The position numbers and the translations under genes are program-made. 64,000 bases of DNA from Athripsodes cinereus (Eukaryota; Arthropoda; Insecta; Trichoptera; Leptoceridae). Shown here one piece after another: positions 9,873 through 20,345 of this stretch (its first letter is position 1; every line of letters begins with the position of its first letter). The stretch is taken from contig OX388319.1 in the NCBI GenBank assembly GCA_947579605.1, forward strand, positions 2,418,001 through 2,482,000, read 5' to 3'. The notes beneath the pieces were generated by a model. That model had not been told where the DNA came from and did not search any database. It saw only the letters and a program-made list of their open reading frames with translations.

Positions 9873-10334
9873 TAAATCATGTAGGTACATGCTGTGATTG
9901 TTATATTGTTTATACCTTCTAAAAAATCTTACTTCGTAGGTATACCTACATATATTGTGTGCATACAGAGTTTGAACATGTAAAAGGTTTAGGCCGTGAA
10001 TTTATGTGAATAAATAAACAAAATAAATAAAAATATAAAACACAAGACTTTCAACTATTCTCAAGTATACTATATTGACGTTTTTATGATAATTACAGAT
10101 TAAAACCAAGAAATCACTGTGATTTGCTATAAACGTATTGTTGAACCCGTCAAAACCAAATCGCGAAAAAGAGAACTCAATGTATTTAAATGCTATTTTA
10201 AAATAAAAACGACACAAACCAATTAAGTTTTGTAATTTATATAAAAGATCTAAGAAGATTCACAAATAAAGATAAGATAGAGTATCTATGTAAGTGCTTA
10301 AAAGTGGTAAAGTAAGTAAAGATAATTTCGTTAA
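9873..10334. other. Anonymous sequence
   Basis: No coding or repeat features recognised. Confidence 0.5.
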
Positions 10335-10560
10335 CGTACCTGCCATCTCCGCATACCCTACAAGTCGAGTAGAGAGAGAACCAGCCACATGTAACAAACA
10401 TAAGTTTAGATTGTCCTCTCCATGCCAAAAATATAAAACATTCAAGATTGTTAGCATGTCTATCACTGAACTGAAGATGTTGATTGTGTTATACGTGAGG
10501 TGAACGAATACATACCCTTTAGAGGATATTTGGGAGACCAATTCTTCACTTAGAAATCTC
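10335..10560 (-). repeat. TAG-tail repeat, diverged
   Basis: It retains CATACCCTACAAGTCGAGTA, TTGTCCTCTCCATGCCAA, a TCACTGAACTGAAGATGTTG block and GGAGACCAATTCTTCAC. Divergence is greater than in the copies at 32990 or 48968. Confidence 0.55.
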
Positions 10561-10685
10561 ATCGGCACAAGCAACCGATTCTGCAAGCTTCTTTTAGTGG
10601 GAAACAGAGACAGACTCGTACACAATCACAATGATGGTTGGTTGCTGTTAATTGGCATACGTGCTCAATACATGTAGATATTTCA

Positions 10686-10790
10686 AGGATATTGGCAATG
10701 TCTTTGAAAGGCGAAAGATGTCTCTCTCAATGTTATTTGATTTCATTATGGAAGTTTAATACCAAAACACCGACACAGAGAATAGATTAT
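10686..10790 (+). repeat. A-B interspersed repeat
   Basis: Module A (GGCAATGTCTTTGAAAGGCG) is followed by module B (TTATGGAAG...AACACCGACACAG). The same A-B order occurs at 50527-50660. At 20205-20345 module B is inverted and precedes A. At 59845-59870 only B remains. The family is not identified. Confidence 0.5.
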
Positions 10791-11444
10791 TACGACAAAT
10801 AAATAACAGCAGGCTTTATAATTTCGACATGGTAGTAGAATTTCAATTCACATAAATTTCAATCAAAAAACAATAAAACATTTAATTTCAAAATTACCTT
10901 CGGACGTTGCGACAAAAAATAATAACAACTTAATTAAGGATGCAATTAGTACACAGCTAAAGTCGTAATCTCAAATCAAAAATATTATAATAACTAATGT
11001 TAATAATTAGGTTCTCAATGTCGCATAAGACTTAAGGCGTAATAATACGATTTGATGTCAACATAATTTGGGTTTTGATAGTGATAATATACATTTATAA
11101 TAAATTACGGCGTTTATCACAGCGGCATCATCTTCTTCTAGCGACGTTATGAAATTTACAACAAACGTTTTGATTGCATGACATCAATTTCGTGATAACG
11201 ATTCAAACAAGTAAATTAGGTACCTAGTAAATGTTTTGATGCCTTCTTCGTCTTTTGTTATTACACATTTCTTTTTAAAATCGAAAGAGAGGACAAGTTT
11301 CCTTTATATAGAGGGATTCGGTGGAAATAGAGTTGATCCTAGCATGGTTTTTCAAATGCTTTGTTGACCCAGGAACGCTGTGTTGCGAATCAAGATAGTC
11401 AAGCCACGTCGAAATATATCACGATTTTTGAAAATGTATCAGTT
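10791..11444. other. Anonymous sequence
   Basis: No supported feature. Confidence 0.5.
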
Positions 11445-11815
11445 TACACTATGTCCAGACGAGGGTTCTGGCTGGGTAGTGCTTTGAAAATGTCCAATGT
11501 CCAATAGTTTATAATAGTCTGTCACTAAAGATGGACTTGTTCCATAAGGTTTCTGCCATTTAATTAACTTATTAAGTGGAAGCAAATTGTTTTTTTTTAC
11601 CGACTTTTAAAAATCAACTGTTTTAGTGATAACACCGAAAAAATCAAATCTGCAAGATCCACTTTAGCGATTAACCCCTATAATGACAAGCAACAAATTC
11701 CAAGAGTTAGGAATGGAAAAAATCTCCATTGGTGCAGCATTGAGTTGAATGGAGGAAATTCGCCTTCATCCGAAGCTCAAGAGAGAAGCATCAAAGGGTG
11801 AATGATGATAATGAT
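11445..11815 (+). pseudogene. Heavily decayed RTE (EWRRL) fragments
   Basis: Two patches resemble the 59160-59540 LINE. At 11455-11530, CCAGACGAGGGTTCTGGCTG parallels the CGATGGTCCTGGCTGG block. At 11728-11815, GAATGGAGGAAATTC and CTCAAGAGAGAAGC end in GATGATAATGAT, paralleling the LINE 3' end. Both are in the same order and strand, so one old copy is likely. The frame is destroyed. Confidence 0.4.
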
Positions 11816-12189
11816 CTGAACGCGTCGAAGCCTAAAATGACTGAATAGGTTGTCTGCAACTTTACTAATAATGTTTCCGCAACAAATCATAAATACTGTA
11901 CTAATTTACCATGGGTCCAAATATTTTTGTATAATATTTCATTCAAAAAAGTTTGGTGAACAAGACAAATGGAAAAAAAGTTAGCAAAAAACGTATAGTG
12001 TGTGTGAAAGGTCGCCCTAACTGTAATACATAACACAAAGACGAAGAGTCATTGTTGAGGGAATCATACGCAGGTATTTTGTAAAAAAAACATCGTAGCC
12101 AACAAGTTTATACATATTAACGAGAATAAAAATAATAACGATAGATGTATACATAAGTGGAATATTACAAGTCTAATAGCGACGAAGTA
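11816..12189. other. Anonymous sequence upstream of the 12190 frame
   Basis: No TATA box, splice site or repeat could be tied convincingly to the following reading frame. Confidence 0.4.
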
Positions 12190-12471
12190 ATGGACCTGGG
12201 TAATGACGGATACACAAATTACTCTGAGATAGAATGTGAAGCGAATTGGTATATAAAACGGTTTGTCGCCCGTTATTGCTCTTCTCAGGAGCACGGGAAA
12301 AAATATCTTCTTTTTCAGAATGACTGCTTTATTGAAGAAGACCCACAGCCCATCCGTTTGCCGCAGAAGTCTGGGGACTTGTTTATTTATTCATCTGAAA
12401 TTGTACGCATGTTAAAGCTTATCCACGCCGGAGGTGCCATAATGGGCAGCCATAAGGACTGCGTTAATTGA
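12190..12471 (+). CDS. Unidentified 93-codon reading frame
   Basis: From the ATG at 12190 a 93-residue protein is read to the TGA at 12469-12471. The frame is open another 11 codons upstream to a GTG, so it could also be an internal or 3' exon. It starts MDLGNDGYTNYSEIECEANW, includes a polar middle part, and ends SEIVRMLKLIHAGGAIMGSH plus KDCVN. It has four cysteines, no signal peptide, and no membrane segment. Its composition is noticeably more protein-like than any other non-LINE frame here. I do not recognise the family. Alternatives are a terminal exon, a piece of an unknown transposon, or chance. Confidence 0.3.
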   Translation: MDLGNDGYTNYSEIECEANWYIKRFVARYCSSQEHGKKYLLFQNDCFIEEDPQPIRLPQKSGDLFIYSSEIVRMLKLIHAGGAIMGSHKDCVN

Positions 12472-13675
12472 GTCACCTTTTTTACGACATTCTAAACAAT
12501 CTGATGTCTTTCTCATAAGAAAGGTAAATTGCAGAGTAATTAAGGCCGATAACAATATAGCGGACAAAAAACAGTCCTATTTTTTGCCAACATTCTATAG
12601 AAATGCCCAAAACATTTCTCAATAATACCCTTTTTTAACTGAATAATTTTTTTCATTTCATCTCTGAATTAAGATTAAATATTGACTTATTTAAGATAGC
12701 TTAACGTCATTTCTTTTAACGTAACTGTCAATTTGTTTATCTTTTTGGAAAGTCTTCCAGATGCATTTTGAAACATCCGTTTTAGAGTAGCTAAATGCTA
12801 TGGAAGCAATAATCTCTGGACGAAGTACCTAGGCGAAATGAACCACAGAATCCAAAAGAATTAAGAAAAGAAGATGTTAAAATATGGAGAGTAAATATGA
12901 CGAACAAAAAGCAGAACTACCTTCTGAAAATCAATCCGAACAATATAAAAAATCTCGTTGTAAAATTAACCAAAAACAAAGAAGAAGTGAATTTCCTTCG
13001 ATAAAACAGTCTTAAGTGAAGAAGCGATTTACAGACATACAAAATCTAACAATGATGATGAACAGACCGGTGTCCATAGCAAGTACCAAACGGTAAATTA
13101 ATCTCAACGCTGGACAACACGCAAATGTGTTATTTAATATTATTATTATTACCGCTAACAGTACACCACCTCTCTGGGTACCTCTCAAGTGTGTCATCAA
13201 TCTACCATATAATAATAATAATAAAGTATTACCTACGTAATGTAATGATGGATGTGTCCTATGGAATCATAAAAATATATTAAATTGGTGATGAGAAAAA
13301 AGGCAATTATTAAAAATAACAGTTATGCCTCAGAACATACATAAATTGGGTTTTTTGGCAGCAAAAAACAGTACAAAAAACACAACAGAATACGCTAAAA
13401 AACGTGCTAATTATTGCTGATATTCGGTCTTCTGGCCAACCCATCAATACATGATAATATGAAAGGCCAACTTTTTTGGAATTCCTTGGTACCAAGTACA
13501 ATACTATGAATTATAGAGGTGAATATAGTTTTATTTTACTAAATCACTTGCAAATGAGTGGATGGTCTTTAGAAGAATAGAATAGTTTTACTTTAAAGTA
13601 TGTTTTCTTCTTTGTCGTCTTCCAAGTTCCTAAGGGTCGTGGTCGAATAGAATTCTTTAAAATTATTTTAGTCCT
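12472..13675. other. Anonymous sequence
   Basis: AT-rich with (ATT)n near 13140 and (AAT)n near 13210. No coding or mobile signature was recognised. Confidence 0.5.
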
Positions 13676-13760
13676 CCATTTATTTATTTATTTTTACAAT
13701 GAACGGCCTTTGACATGAAGAAAAATACAATAAAATAACAATAATTATAAAGAAATAAAC
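13676..13760 (-). mobile_element. LINE 3' terminus, minus orientation
   Basis: ATTTATTTATTTATTTTTAC followed by GAACGGCCTTTGACATG parallels the 3' ends at 43396, 47050, 30637 and 59090, where a poly-(TTTA) start precedes a GGC...GCCTTT hairpin. Only the tail is retained. Confidence 0.5.
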
Positions 13761-14761
13761 ATATTACAAAAAAACACTGTCACATAATTAACAGCCCAGC
13801 ATGCTATGCAGGAACAGCATTTATAAAAGCATACTACAATAAGATCATAGTTATTATCAGATTGTATCAAAAATCCAAAGAGAAAGATTAGATGTATGTA
13901 TGTAGAAAATAGTCAAATGGAATTATGTAATTATGCATAACAAATTGTCAAAACAATGCGGTCACGATATTTCTATAATTTGTTTTAAAAATTGTTCCCA
14001 ACTATTTCAAATATTTCATTTTGATTGTGAGAATGGGATGCTCCGATAAAATACGAGTAACAATAGGTTATTTCTGATAGATTAATGCTTTGGGAAAATC
14101 CGCGATTGTCACGTATTCGACAACTTGAAATGATCAACATGACAAATGTATTCATTAGCTTATCGAAAACAGATATTAACTCATGACTGTTTGATAAAGA
14201 AACCATTATAAACAGAATTTAAAGCTTAATTTATTTATAATATGTAATACCAAGAATTATTAAAATTATTGTAAAGGTCGCGGTCATTAAAAATAACCCA
14301 AAATAAATTTGAGATGGCTCACGCAATTTGTAGAACGCCGTTGTTCAAACGAACGTATTATACATTCAATTTGCAATACCGACACTATCAACAGAGGTAT
14401 CTTAAACATTTGTAAGAAATTCAAATTTTTCTCTGACCAACACGAACACTTTTATTTATACCGTGTAAATTTGTTTCAAAATTTATAAACCAGTTATCAA
14501 ATCAATAAAAACATCGTGCCATTTATGAGACAACTTTAATCAATAATATTATGAAGAATAATAATATTATGTCAATGATCTTAGTTTGGACATCAAAACA
14601 ACGGCAACGCAACGTAGCGTACCAACATACAAGAATACAAATAAAAAAACACATAAATTACATAATATTTGAACACGTATTAAATATCAATACAAAATAA
14701 TGGTATTAGACTGACAACATAAACATGCAATAAAACAATCCAAAAACAAATAAAAATCAAC
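13761..14761. other. Anonymous sequence
   Basis: No supported feature. Confidence 0.5.
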
Positions 14762-14811
14762 ATAACAGCAGGACTCCCACAGGGGTGCCACTTGGGCCCA
14801 TTAATCGTTAA
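14762..14811 (+). pseudogene. Reverse transcriptase palm fragment
   Basis: Sixteen codons read ITAGLPQGCHLGPLIV. This matches the conserved reverse transcriptase block usually written G-(V/L)-P-Q-G-S-x-L-G-P-L-L in Jockey/CR1-type LINEs. The flanking sequence is too eroded to extend with confidence. It is a solitary relic, with Cys in place of the usual Ser. Confidence 0.55.
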
Positions 14812-16294
14812 ACCAATCCAAAAGTAATTTGTAGCAATGAAATGGCTGCCGTTGAGATAAAACCTATATAGTTTATAAATTATAGTCAAAATAAGTTTGT
14901 GATAATCATATAAAATAAATTGATCTTCCTGAAATAATTATGTGTTATAATCTCCTCTCTGCAGAGATAAAAATCTTTCTTAAAGTCTCGCTGTTGTTAC
15001 TAAGTGGAGTGACACTTTGTCTCAATGTCATGTACAAACACAACAACACATTTGCCTTTGAAGTCATGTTAATATAATCAAACTCAATTAACCTATTGCC
15101 ACTTTGCCCGACAGACAATGCAAATGAATCGACTTAAAAGAATCACAAAAAAAACTTTATGCAAGATTTTACCAAAATGCAATAAATACTAATAAATTTG
15201 ATACTAATTTTCTTCTAAATCTTCTGCTGATAAACTAATGCGATATTTTCGGTTTTCTTAAATTTATTTATTTAAATCTTACCAATCAAGAATACAAGTT
15301 TTCTGATGTCGTTGAGATCAATTAAAATGCAGCCACAAACCTGAAAAAAGAGAAAAATATAATAAGTAATGAATAAATCAAACGAAAAAAAATAAAGTAT
15401 GTACCTACAATGAGGATAAGTAAATATCTTTTGTAAGATTCCTACAAACCTTTTAATGAATGAAGACTTGGGAAAGTTCTAAATTAAAAACGAAATATGA
15501 ATACGAATAAGAAAGAACCATTAAATTCTGATTGATTAATATCAAAACACAGTCAATAAAGAAAAAAATATAAATGGATATCTTTTAGCAACACAATACA
15601 TACGAAATTTAAATACCCACAGAGAGATTTACGACTGTAAAAAGTATGTAAAAGATAAATATACAATTCTATAAATAAATTGACAATAATTTTTAATCAA
15701 AATTCCAAAATATAAAAGCTTTATATGCCATTATTATCTAAGAGGCGCCAATAATAATAATATTACATAATATCGAAGCAATCAAAATTGGAGATAATCG
15801 CAAATTTATAAAAAGAAAAGAAATATTATTTCAAGAATTCAAAATGAGCAATACCATTTTAATAAAATTGAATTCATTAACCGTCTATTTAACATTTGAA
15901 ATTGAACAGCATTGACTTTGAAGGAATTTGACGGTTGAGGAAAACACTTTATATGTAGAAGATAATAACATTGATAACGTTGCTTTAAGGATCCGGCCGA
16001 ATGGCCATGTCAACAAAAACAATAATAAGAGTGCTTTGGTACCAACACCGACAAATATCAAAAGAGATTAAGAACTAATTAGAAATATTTTAACTTGACA
16101 CTAAATTTCTATATGGTCGAGTTGCCATGCCATACTATTTTTTATCCCAATTGGTCAGTTAAAATTTAGCCAGTTTCGTTTGTTATATGCAAAGGATTGG
16201 ACTGATATCGATTCCAACGTTAATTTTCTCGTCTTTTTATAATTAAATTTCTTAGCATTGGACTGTTTTGTGAGGCACAGTTCTATAACTAGTA
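14812..16294. other. Anonymous AT-rich sequence
   Basis: About 1.5 kb with no coding frame, RNA gene or repeat matched elsewhere in the window. Confidence 0.5.
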
Positions 16295-16519
16295 CTTACA
16301 CCCAGAGATGTGCAAAATACTTCCAAAAAAGTATTTAAATACAAAATACAAATACTTTTGAATTTTTGTATTTCAAATACAAAATACTAAATACTTTTTC
16401 AAAATGGTATTTAAATACAAAATACAAAATACGTATTTTCAAAATACTTTTTTAAAATACCTTTTAAAATACTTTTTACAAATAGTCGAACAAGGTGTAA
16501 GACAAAAGTATTTAATATT

Positions 16520-16592
16520 TAAACCATTGATGATTGAAAAAGAAATTAAAAACTGGACATAAATATACATAAGTGGAGAGAGGGTTGACATG
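16520..16592. repeat. Direct repeat flanking the inner LINE, left copy
   Basis: CCATTGATGATTGAAAAAGA, then a block ending GGGTTGACATGATT. It is repeated with several differences at 18250-18317, beyond the LINE 3' end. It is either a long duplicated target or a pre-existing tandem repeat split by the LINE. Confidence 0.6.
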
Positions 16593-16603
16593 ATTAGAAA
16601 CAG

Positions 16604-17020
16604 TTGCCTTGTCGCTACCATCTATATGCGGACGATTTGCAAATCTATACACATGCTAAACTTCACAATATCTCCTCTGCCATTTATTCTACCAATGAGT
16701 GTTTGCAACAGATCTCAAACTGGGCTAGTGATCATGGATTACTCCTCAATGCCTCAAAAACCCAGACAATATTCATTGGTAGCCTTCACTCTATATCCAG
16801 GTTGAAAAATATGAATTTACCTCCCACTACTATAAATTCAGTAGCAATACCCTCTTCGGCGACAGTTAAGAATTTGGGCATAATCATGGACCAGAGACTC
16901 TCTTGGCAGCATCAATTTAACACTCTAAAGAAAAAGTTTTTTTACAAGTTCCACACTCTAAAGATGCTGCAAAAATTCTTGCCCACTAAAGTAAAAATTT
17001 TATTGGTCCAATCAACAATC
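16604..17020 (+). pseudogene. CR1-like reverse transcriptase, YADD region
   Basis: The frame begins PCRYHLYADDLQIYTHAKLH. The catalytic YADD box lies at 16625-16636 and supplies two of the metal-binding aspartates of reverse transcriptase. It continues with ISNWASDHGLLLNASKTQ and VKNLGIIMDQRLSWQHQF, both standard CR1/Jockey blocks. The start used is only where the LINE copy begins. The upstream palm and endonuclease are missing. Similarity stops near 17018, where the insert begins. Translation beyond that is not LINE sequence. Confidence 0.75.
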
Positions 17021-17358
17021 TTAATATTATCCACTTTCAAAGGAAACATTTGGAAGAACAATATAAGAAAGTTACGAGTACCATTGGGTACATAACATTA
17101 TTACAATACGTAATTCAATGGGTGTATGAGAGTTCTGTAATTTTTTTTATTTACAATCTGAACTATTCAAACACAGTTCGTCGGTAGCCTGGGGGTAGAG
17201 TCTCGGCCTTGTGAACAAGGGGTCCGGGGTTCGATCCCAGGTGCCGGCAAATTCCCCTTTCACGACACAAGCTTTTAGCTTACTGTGAAAGGTGTATAAG
17301 GTTGTATTTGGGTTTATAACAAAATCCAGATATATCTTTTTTAAAAAAAAAAAAAAAA
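17018..17358 (+). mobile_element. Insert in LINE: tRNA-derived SINE plus unknown 5' part
   Basis: The LINE protein reads KILLVQS before this block and LLLPIIDYADIVY after it, so about 340 bp are foreign. The SINE proper runs about 17182-17358. It has GTCGGTAGCCTGGGGGTAGA (A-box region), GGGGTTCGATCCCAGG (B box), and then a tail with CACGACACAAGC, GGTGTATAAGGTTGTATTTG and poly-A. The head can form a 7-bp acceptor-like stem (GTCGGTA with TGCCGGC). The first ~165 bp of the insert are unexplained. No clean target duplication was found. Confidence 0.75.
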
Positions 17359-17362
17359 ATCC

Positions 17363-17845
17363 TTGCTGTTGCCCATTATCGACTATGCTGATATCGTGTA
17401 CGTGGACATGAATCAGGATCTAATTGACAAACTTGATCGACTTCAGAATGTTGGCATAAGGTTTATTTTTAATCTAAAAAAAACTGACCACATTTCTGAA
17501 TATCGTAATACCCTGAAATGGCTTACTGTACGACAAAGACGTGAGCTCCATCTACTCACATTTGTCCACAATGCTCTGTACGCAGGATCAACCCCGTACT
17601 ATATTAAGGAGGCTTTTGAATACTTGGCGAGTCACGGTTTACCTCTGAGGTCGAATAACCAGCGCATCCTGTCAATCCCGGCTCATGGTACAACTTTCAT
17701 CTCAAAATCTTTTGCAGTTCAGGGTGCTCGTTGCTGGAATAATCTCCCTTCAAAATTTAGGCTGACTCAAAGTCTGACGTCTTTCAAGCGAGCCGTTAAG
17801 GAGAAAATGATTTCCACAAATACAAACACACCCTCTGAAACCTGA
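17363..17845 (+). pseudogene. CR1-like reverse transcriptase C-terminus
   Basis: The frame starts LLPIIDYADIVYVDMNQDL and continues LIDKLDRLQNVGIRFIFNLK, with RQRRELHLLTFVHNALY and the C-terminal FAVQGARCWNNLPSKFR block, ending at a TGA at 17843-17845. It is the downstream half of the protein that begins at 16604 and stays open for about 160 codons, so this copy is comparatively young. The minus-strand CR1 at 37965-38830 encodes a related C-terminus. Confidence 0.8.
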
Positions 17846-18221
17846 AACCCATCACTCCTAACCCCCCCTCCTTTTTTCCCCCTTTTCCTTTCCCTTTATG
17901 TATGTATGTATCTTTTTTTTGCAGTCTCTCCCTTTTTCTATATATGTGTGTATGTATGTATGTTTTGTATATATGTTCACTTTGTGAATGTATTTTTTTC
18001 TCTTTTATTTCCAAAATCCTTTAGATCATTGATTTTATTTTTATCATATGTTTTTTTTTTCTTTTTAAGTTAATACTTTTGGGTTAGTTGAAAGAGATCG
18101 CGCCTTTGCGATAAACTCGCCCTCTGTATATTGATTGTATTTAATTTGAATGTATACCATTTATGTAATTGTTTTTTTTATCAATGTACAGTAAAGAATG
18201 AATAAATAAATAAATAAATTA

Positions 18222-18341
18222 GATATAGCATTGCTTGCAGACAATTTATGAATGCCATTGATGAATGAAAAACTGGACAAGTGTATACATAAATGGAGAA
18301 AGGGTTGACATGATTCGATATATCATTGCTTGCAGACAATG
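18222..18341. repeat. Right flanking repeats of the inner LINE
   Basis: GATATAGCATTGCTTGCAGA (18222 on) recurs as GATATATCATTGCTTGCAGA at 18317-18340. Between them lies the right copy of the 16520-16592 repeat. The unit is therefore about 95 bp and tandem. Confidence 0.6.
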
Positions 18342-18836
18342 AGGATGAGCCTTAGAAAGAACTGTCAAAATAGAAAAAAAATTTAATTAAGCCATGACAA
18401 AATGTACCGTTGTTAGAAGAGATAAGCCGAAAATTGTCATAAATGGATTGAGTATCATCAAGCAGGTAAGAGAATTCCTGACTTGGGCTGCAAAATAAAT
18501 CAGAATGGATAATCCAAATCTGAAATCGTATGGACTACTGTAACATCATGTTATATACAGGACTGCTCCAAACTCTTCCTTATCGTCTTCAGATGGTTTT
18601 TAATGTTGCCTCCGGATCATTTACAGAGAGAATAAGAGCTGCCACATAACTTCACTACTAAGAAGTCTACACTAACTGTGAGTCCTAGAGATGGTGGTGT
18701 TTAAACTGTGTCTCACTGTCCACAAGGCAGCACACCACCCACTGAGCTGTTCCGCTGACGAAAATGTGTGGCGAAGGCTGTGATCAGCTTCTTAAACTCG
18801 TTGAACTCAAAAGGGCAAATACCTCTAAATTTTCAG

Positions 18837-18990
18837 AAAGAAGAAACAGAGTCTCAGCGCCAACTGTCTGGAACAGATTGCCTCCAGACAAAGTTGAAAA
18901 TGCTACCATTCAGGAGAAATCACAGCGCCCTTGAGATGGCCATGAAACATTAAACGGCGTCATATATAATTTGTTCAATCATCATTATTA
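18837..18990 (+). pseudogene. CR1-like family A LINE 3' end
   Basis: It encodes VSAPTVWNRLPPDKVENATI in one frame and then carries the family A 3' UTR (AGCGCCCTTGAGATGG, ATTAAACGGCGTC). It lies inside the hAT-type element, downstream of the family B LINE. Confidence 0.6.
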
Positions 18991-19270
18991 TGTGTGTATA
19001 TCTCAAACATGGAGTACTCTAATGGAAACGTTGTATTTGTAATTCAACAAATTGGCAAAAAAAGCTTGCGTACGCGCATATCAATAAAAAGGTATTTTGT
19101 AAAAGTATTTTGTGTAAAATACAAAATACTCAAAAAAAGTATTTCAAATAAAATACAAAATACTTTTTACAAAAAGGTATTTGAAATACAAAATACAAAT
19201 ACGTATTTTGTATTTTGTATTTGTATTTTAAATACTTTTATTTCAAATACGTCACATCTCTGCTTACACC

Positions 19271-19702
19271 ACAGGGTGTTTTTGCACAAGTACCTAGTTT
19301 TATTTTTATTATTTTTTAGGCATTGCACCCAATACTGAGTGATTTTGCCGTAAAGTACCTAGTTAGTATAAAAACTTAATTTTGGATTACCATGGTTTCT
19401 ATACTAAACCACTCATACTTAAAACACACATGTAAGAAGGCTCATAATCTGAGCATTTCTTTTTATATCTACATCCAATTTGAATGTTTCATTTTGTTCA
19501 AAATATAATTGTCGGCATAACATTAAAATCATTTTATGCATATGTTAAGGACTTCGATCCCAAAATCCGTTCTTTATTTACATACCTCTACGGCATATTT
19601 ATTAGAGGCTAAAATCAGGTTGATGACTTCAAGTTATTAATTATTTACATCGTTTCAATCAAGGATTTCAAAGGTTTCTTTACTAAAATTCCTGTTTTCA
19701 AA
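19271..19702. other. Anonymous sequence
   Basis: No supported feature immediately right of the hAT duplication. Confidence 0.5.
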
Positions 19703-19909
19703 GGATTTTAAAAGCCTACAAAGACATTTCATGGAATTGAAATTTTAATAGAATTACCAGATTTGCTGGGAGGTGAACTTGAAAAATCAGTTTCCTTGGA
19801 ACTTTGTAGGCTTTTAAAATCCTACAAAGACATTTCATGGAATTGAAATTTTAATAGAATTACCAGATTTGCTGGGAGGTGAACTTGAAAAATCAGTTTC
19901 CTTGGAACT
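19703..19909. repeat. 89-bp direct duplication with inverted 21-bp boundaries
   Basis: Positions 19715-19803 and 19821-19909 appear identical by eye (offset 106 bp). The 21 bases at 19703-19723 are the exact reverse complement of 19802-19822, so the first copy is bracketed by perfect inverted repeats. No coding is apparent. Confidence 0.8.
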
Positions 19910-20204
19910 GATTTAGAAACAGAAAGAAATTATTATCGAACACCTGCCATAAAAAAATAAAGTAATTAACGAAACAGAATAATATGAAAAATAGATAAAC
20001 AAAATCACAATCGATAGTAAAGGTTCAAATGATTAAAATACTTTGTATTAGGTATTTAGGTACCTATTCATATTTTCTGCTCTGTGAAAATTCATTTTTA
20101 GACTCGGCGGACTATCTATCTCCAAATCAACGTAAAAATATCATCAGGAGGGCTTCACTGAGATGGAGGAATTGAAGGCATAAAATGGACTTTTGATCCT
20201 GATA

Positions 20205-20345
20205 TAGAGTATTGACTGTGTCGGTGTTCAAGTAGTAGAATTCCATAATGAATGTTTTTTTCTACTAGATACGTGTTTTTTATTGAGTTTTCTTTACTAG
20301 AGAGAGAAAAGATTGACAATATCCTTATAAGATGAAAACGTCTAT
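20205..20345. repeat. A-B interspersed repeat, rearranged
   Basis: Inverted module B (GTCGGTGTTCAAGTAGTAGA, TTCCATAATG) is followed by module A (GATTGACAATATCCTTATAA) in plus orientation. At 10686 and 50527 the order is A then B, both plus. Confidence 0.5.

Larger units (their letters stand above)
16596..18219 (+). mobile_element. CR1-like LINE (family B), 5'-truncated
   Basis: It contains the reverse transcriptase second half (two frames listed separately), a pyrimidine-rich 3' UTR with GTATGTATGTAT runs, the terminal motif GGGTTAGTTGAAAGAGATCG with the GCGATAAACTCGCCC hairpin, and an (AAATAAAT)n tail ending at 18219. A SINE-bearing insert of about 340 bp splits the coding region. A second 3' end of the same family is at 39265-39395. 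Confidence 0.8.
16303..19262. mobile_element. hAT-type composite element, 8-bp TSD
   Basis: The termini are CAGAGATGTGCAAAATACTT on the left and, reading inward from the right, CAGAGATGTGACGTATTTGA. Both are followed by long stretches of repeated AATAC/GTATTT words. The 8-bp direct repeat CTTACACC sits exactly outside both ends (16295-16302 and 19263-19270). CAGAGATG-type ends with 8-bp duplications define hAT elements. No transposase is present. The interior holds a CR1-like LINE, a SINE and another LINE 3' end, so the 2960 bp are largely later insertions. Confidence 0.85.

Noticed and set aside
10260..10625. A 121-codon minus-strand frame
   Set aside because: It overlaps a diverged TAG-tail repeat and shows no recognisable domain.
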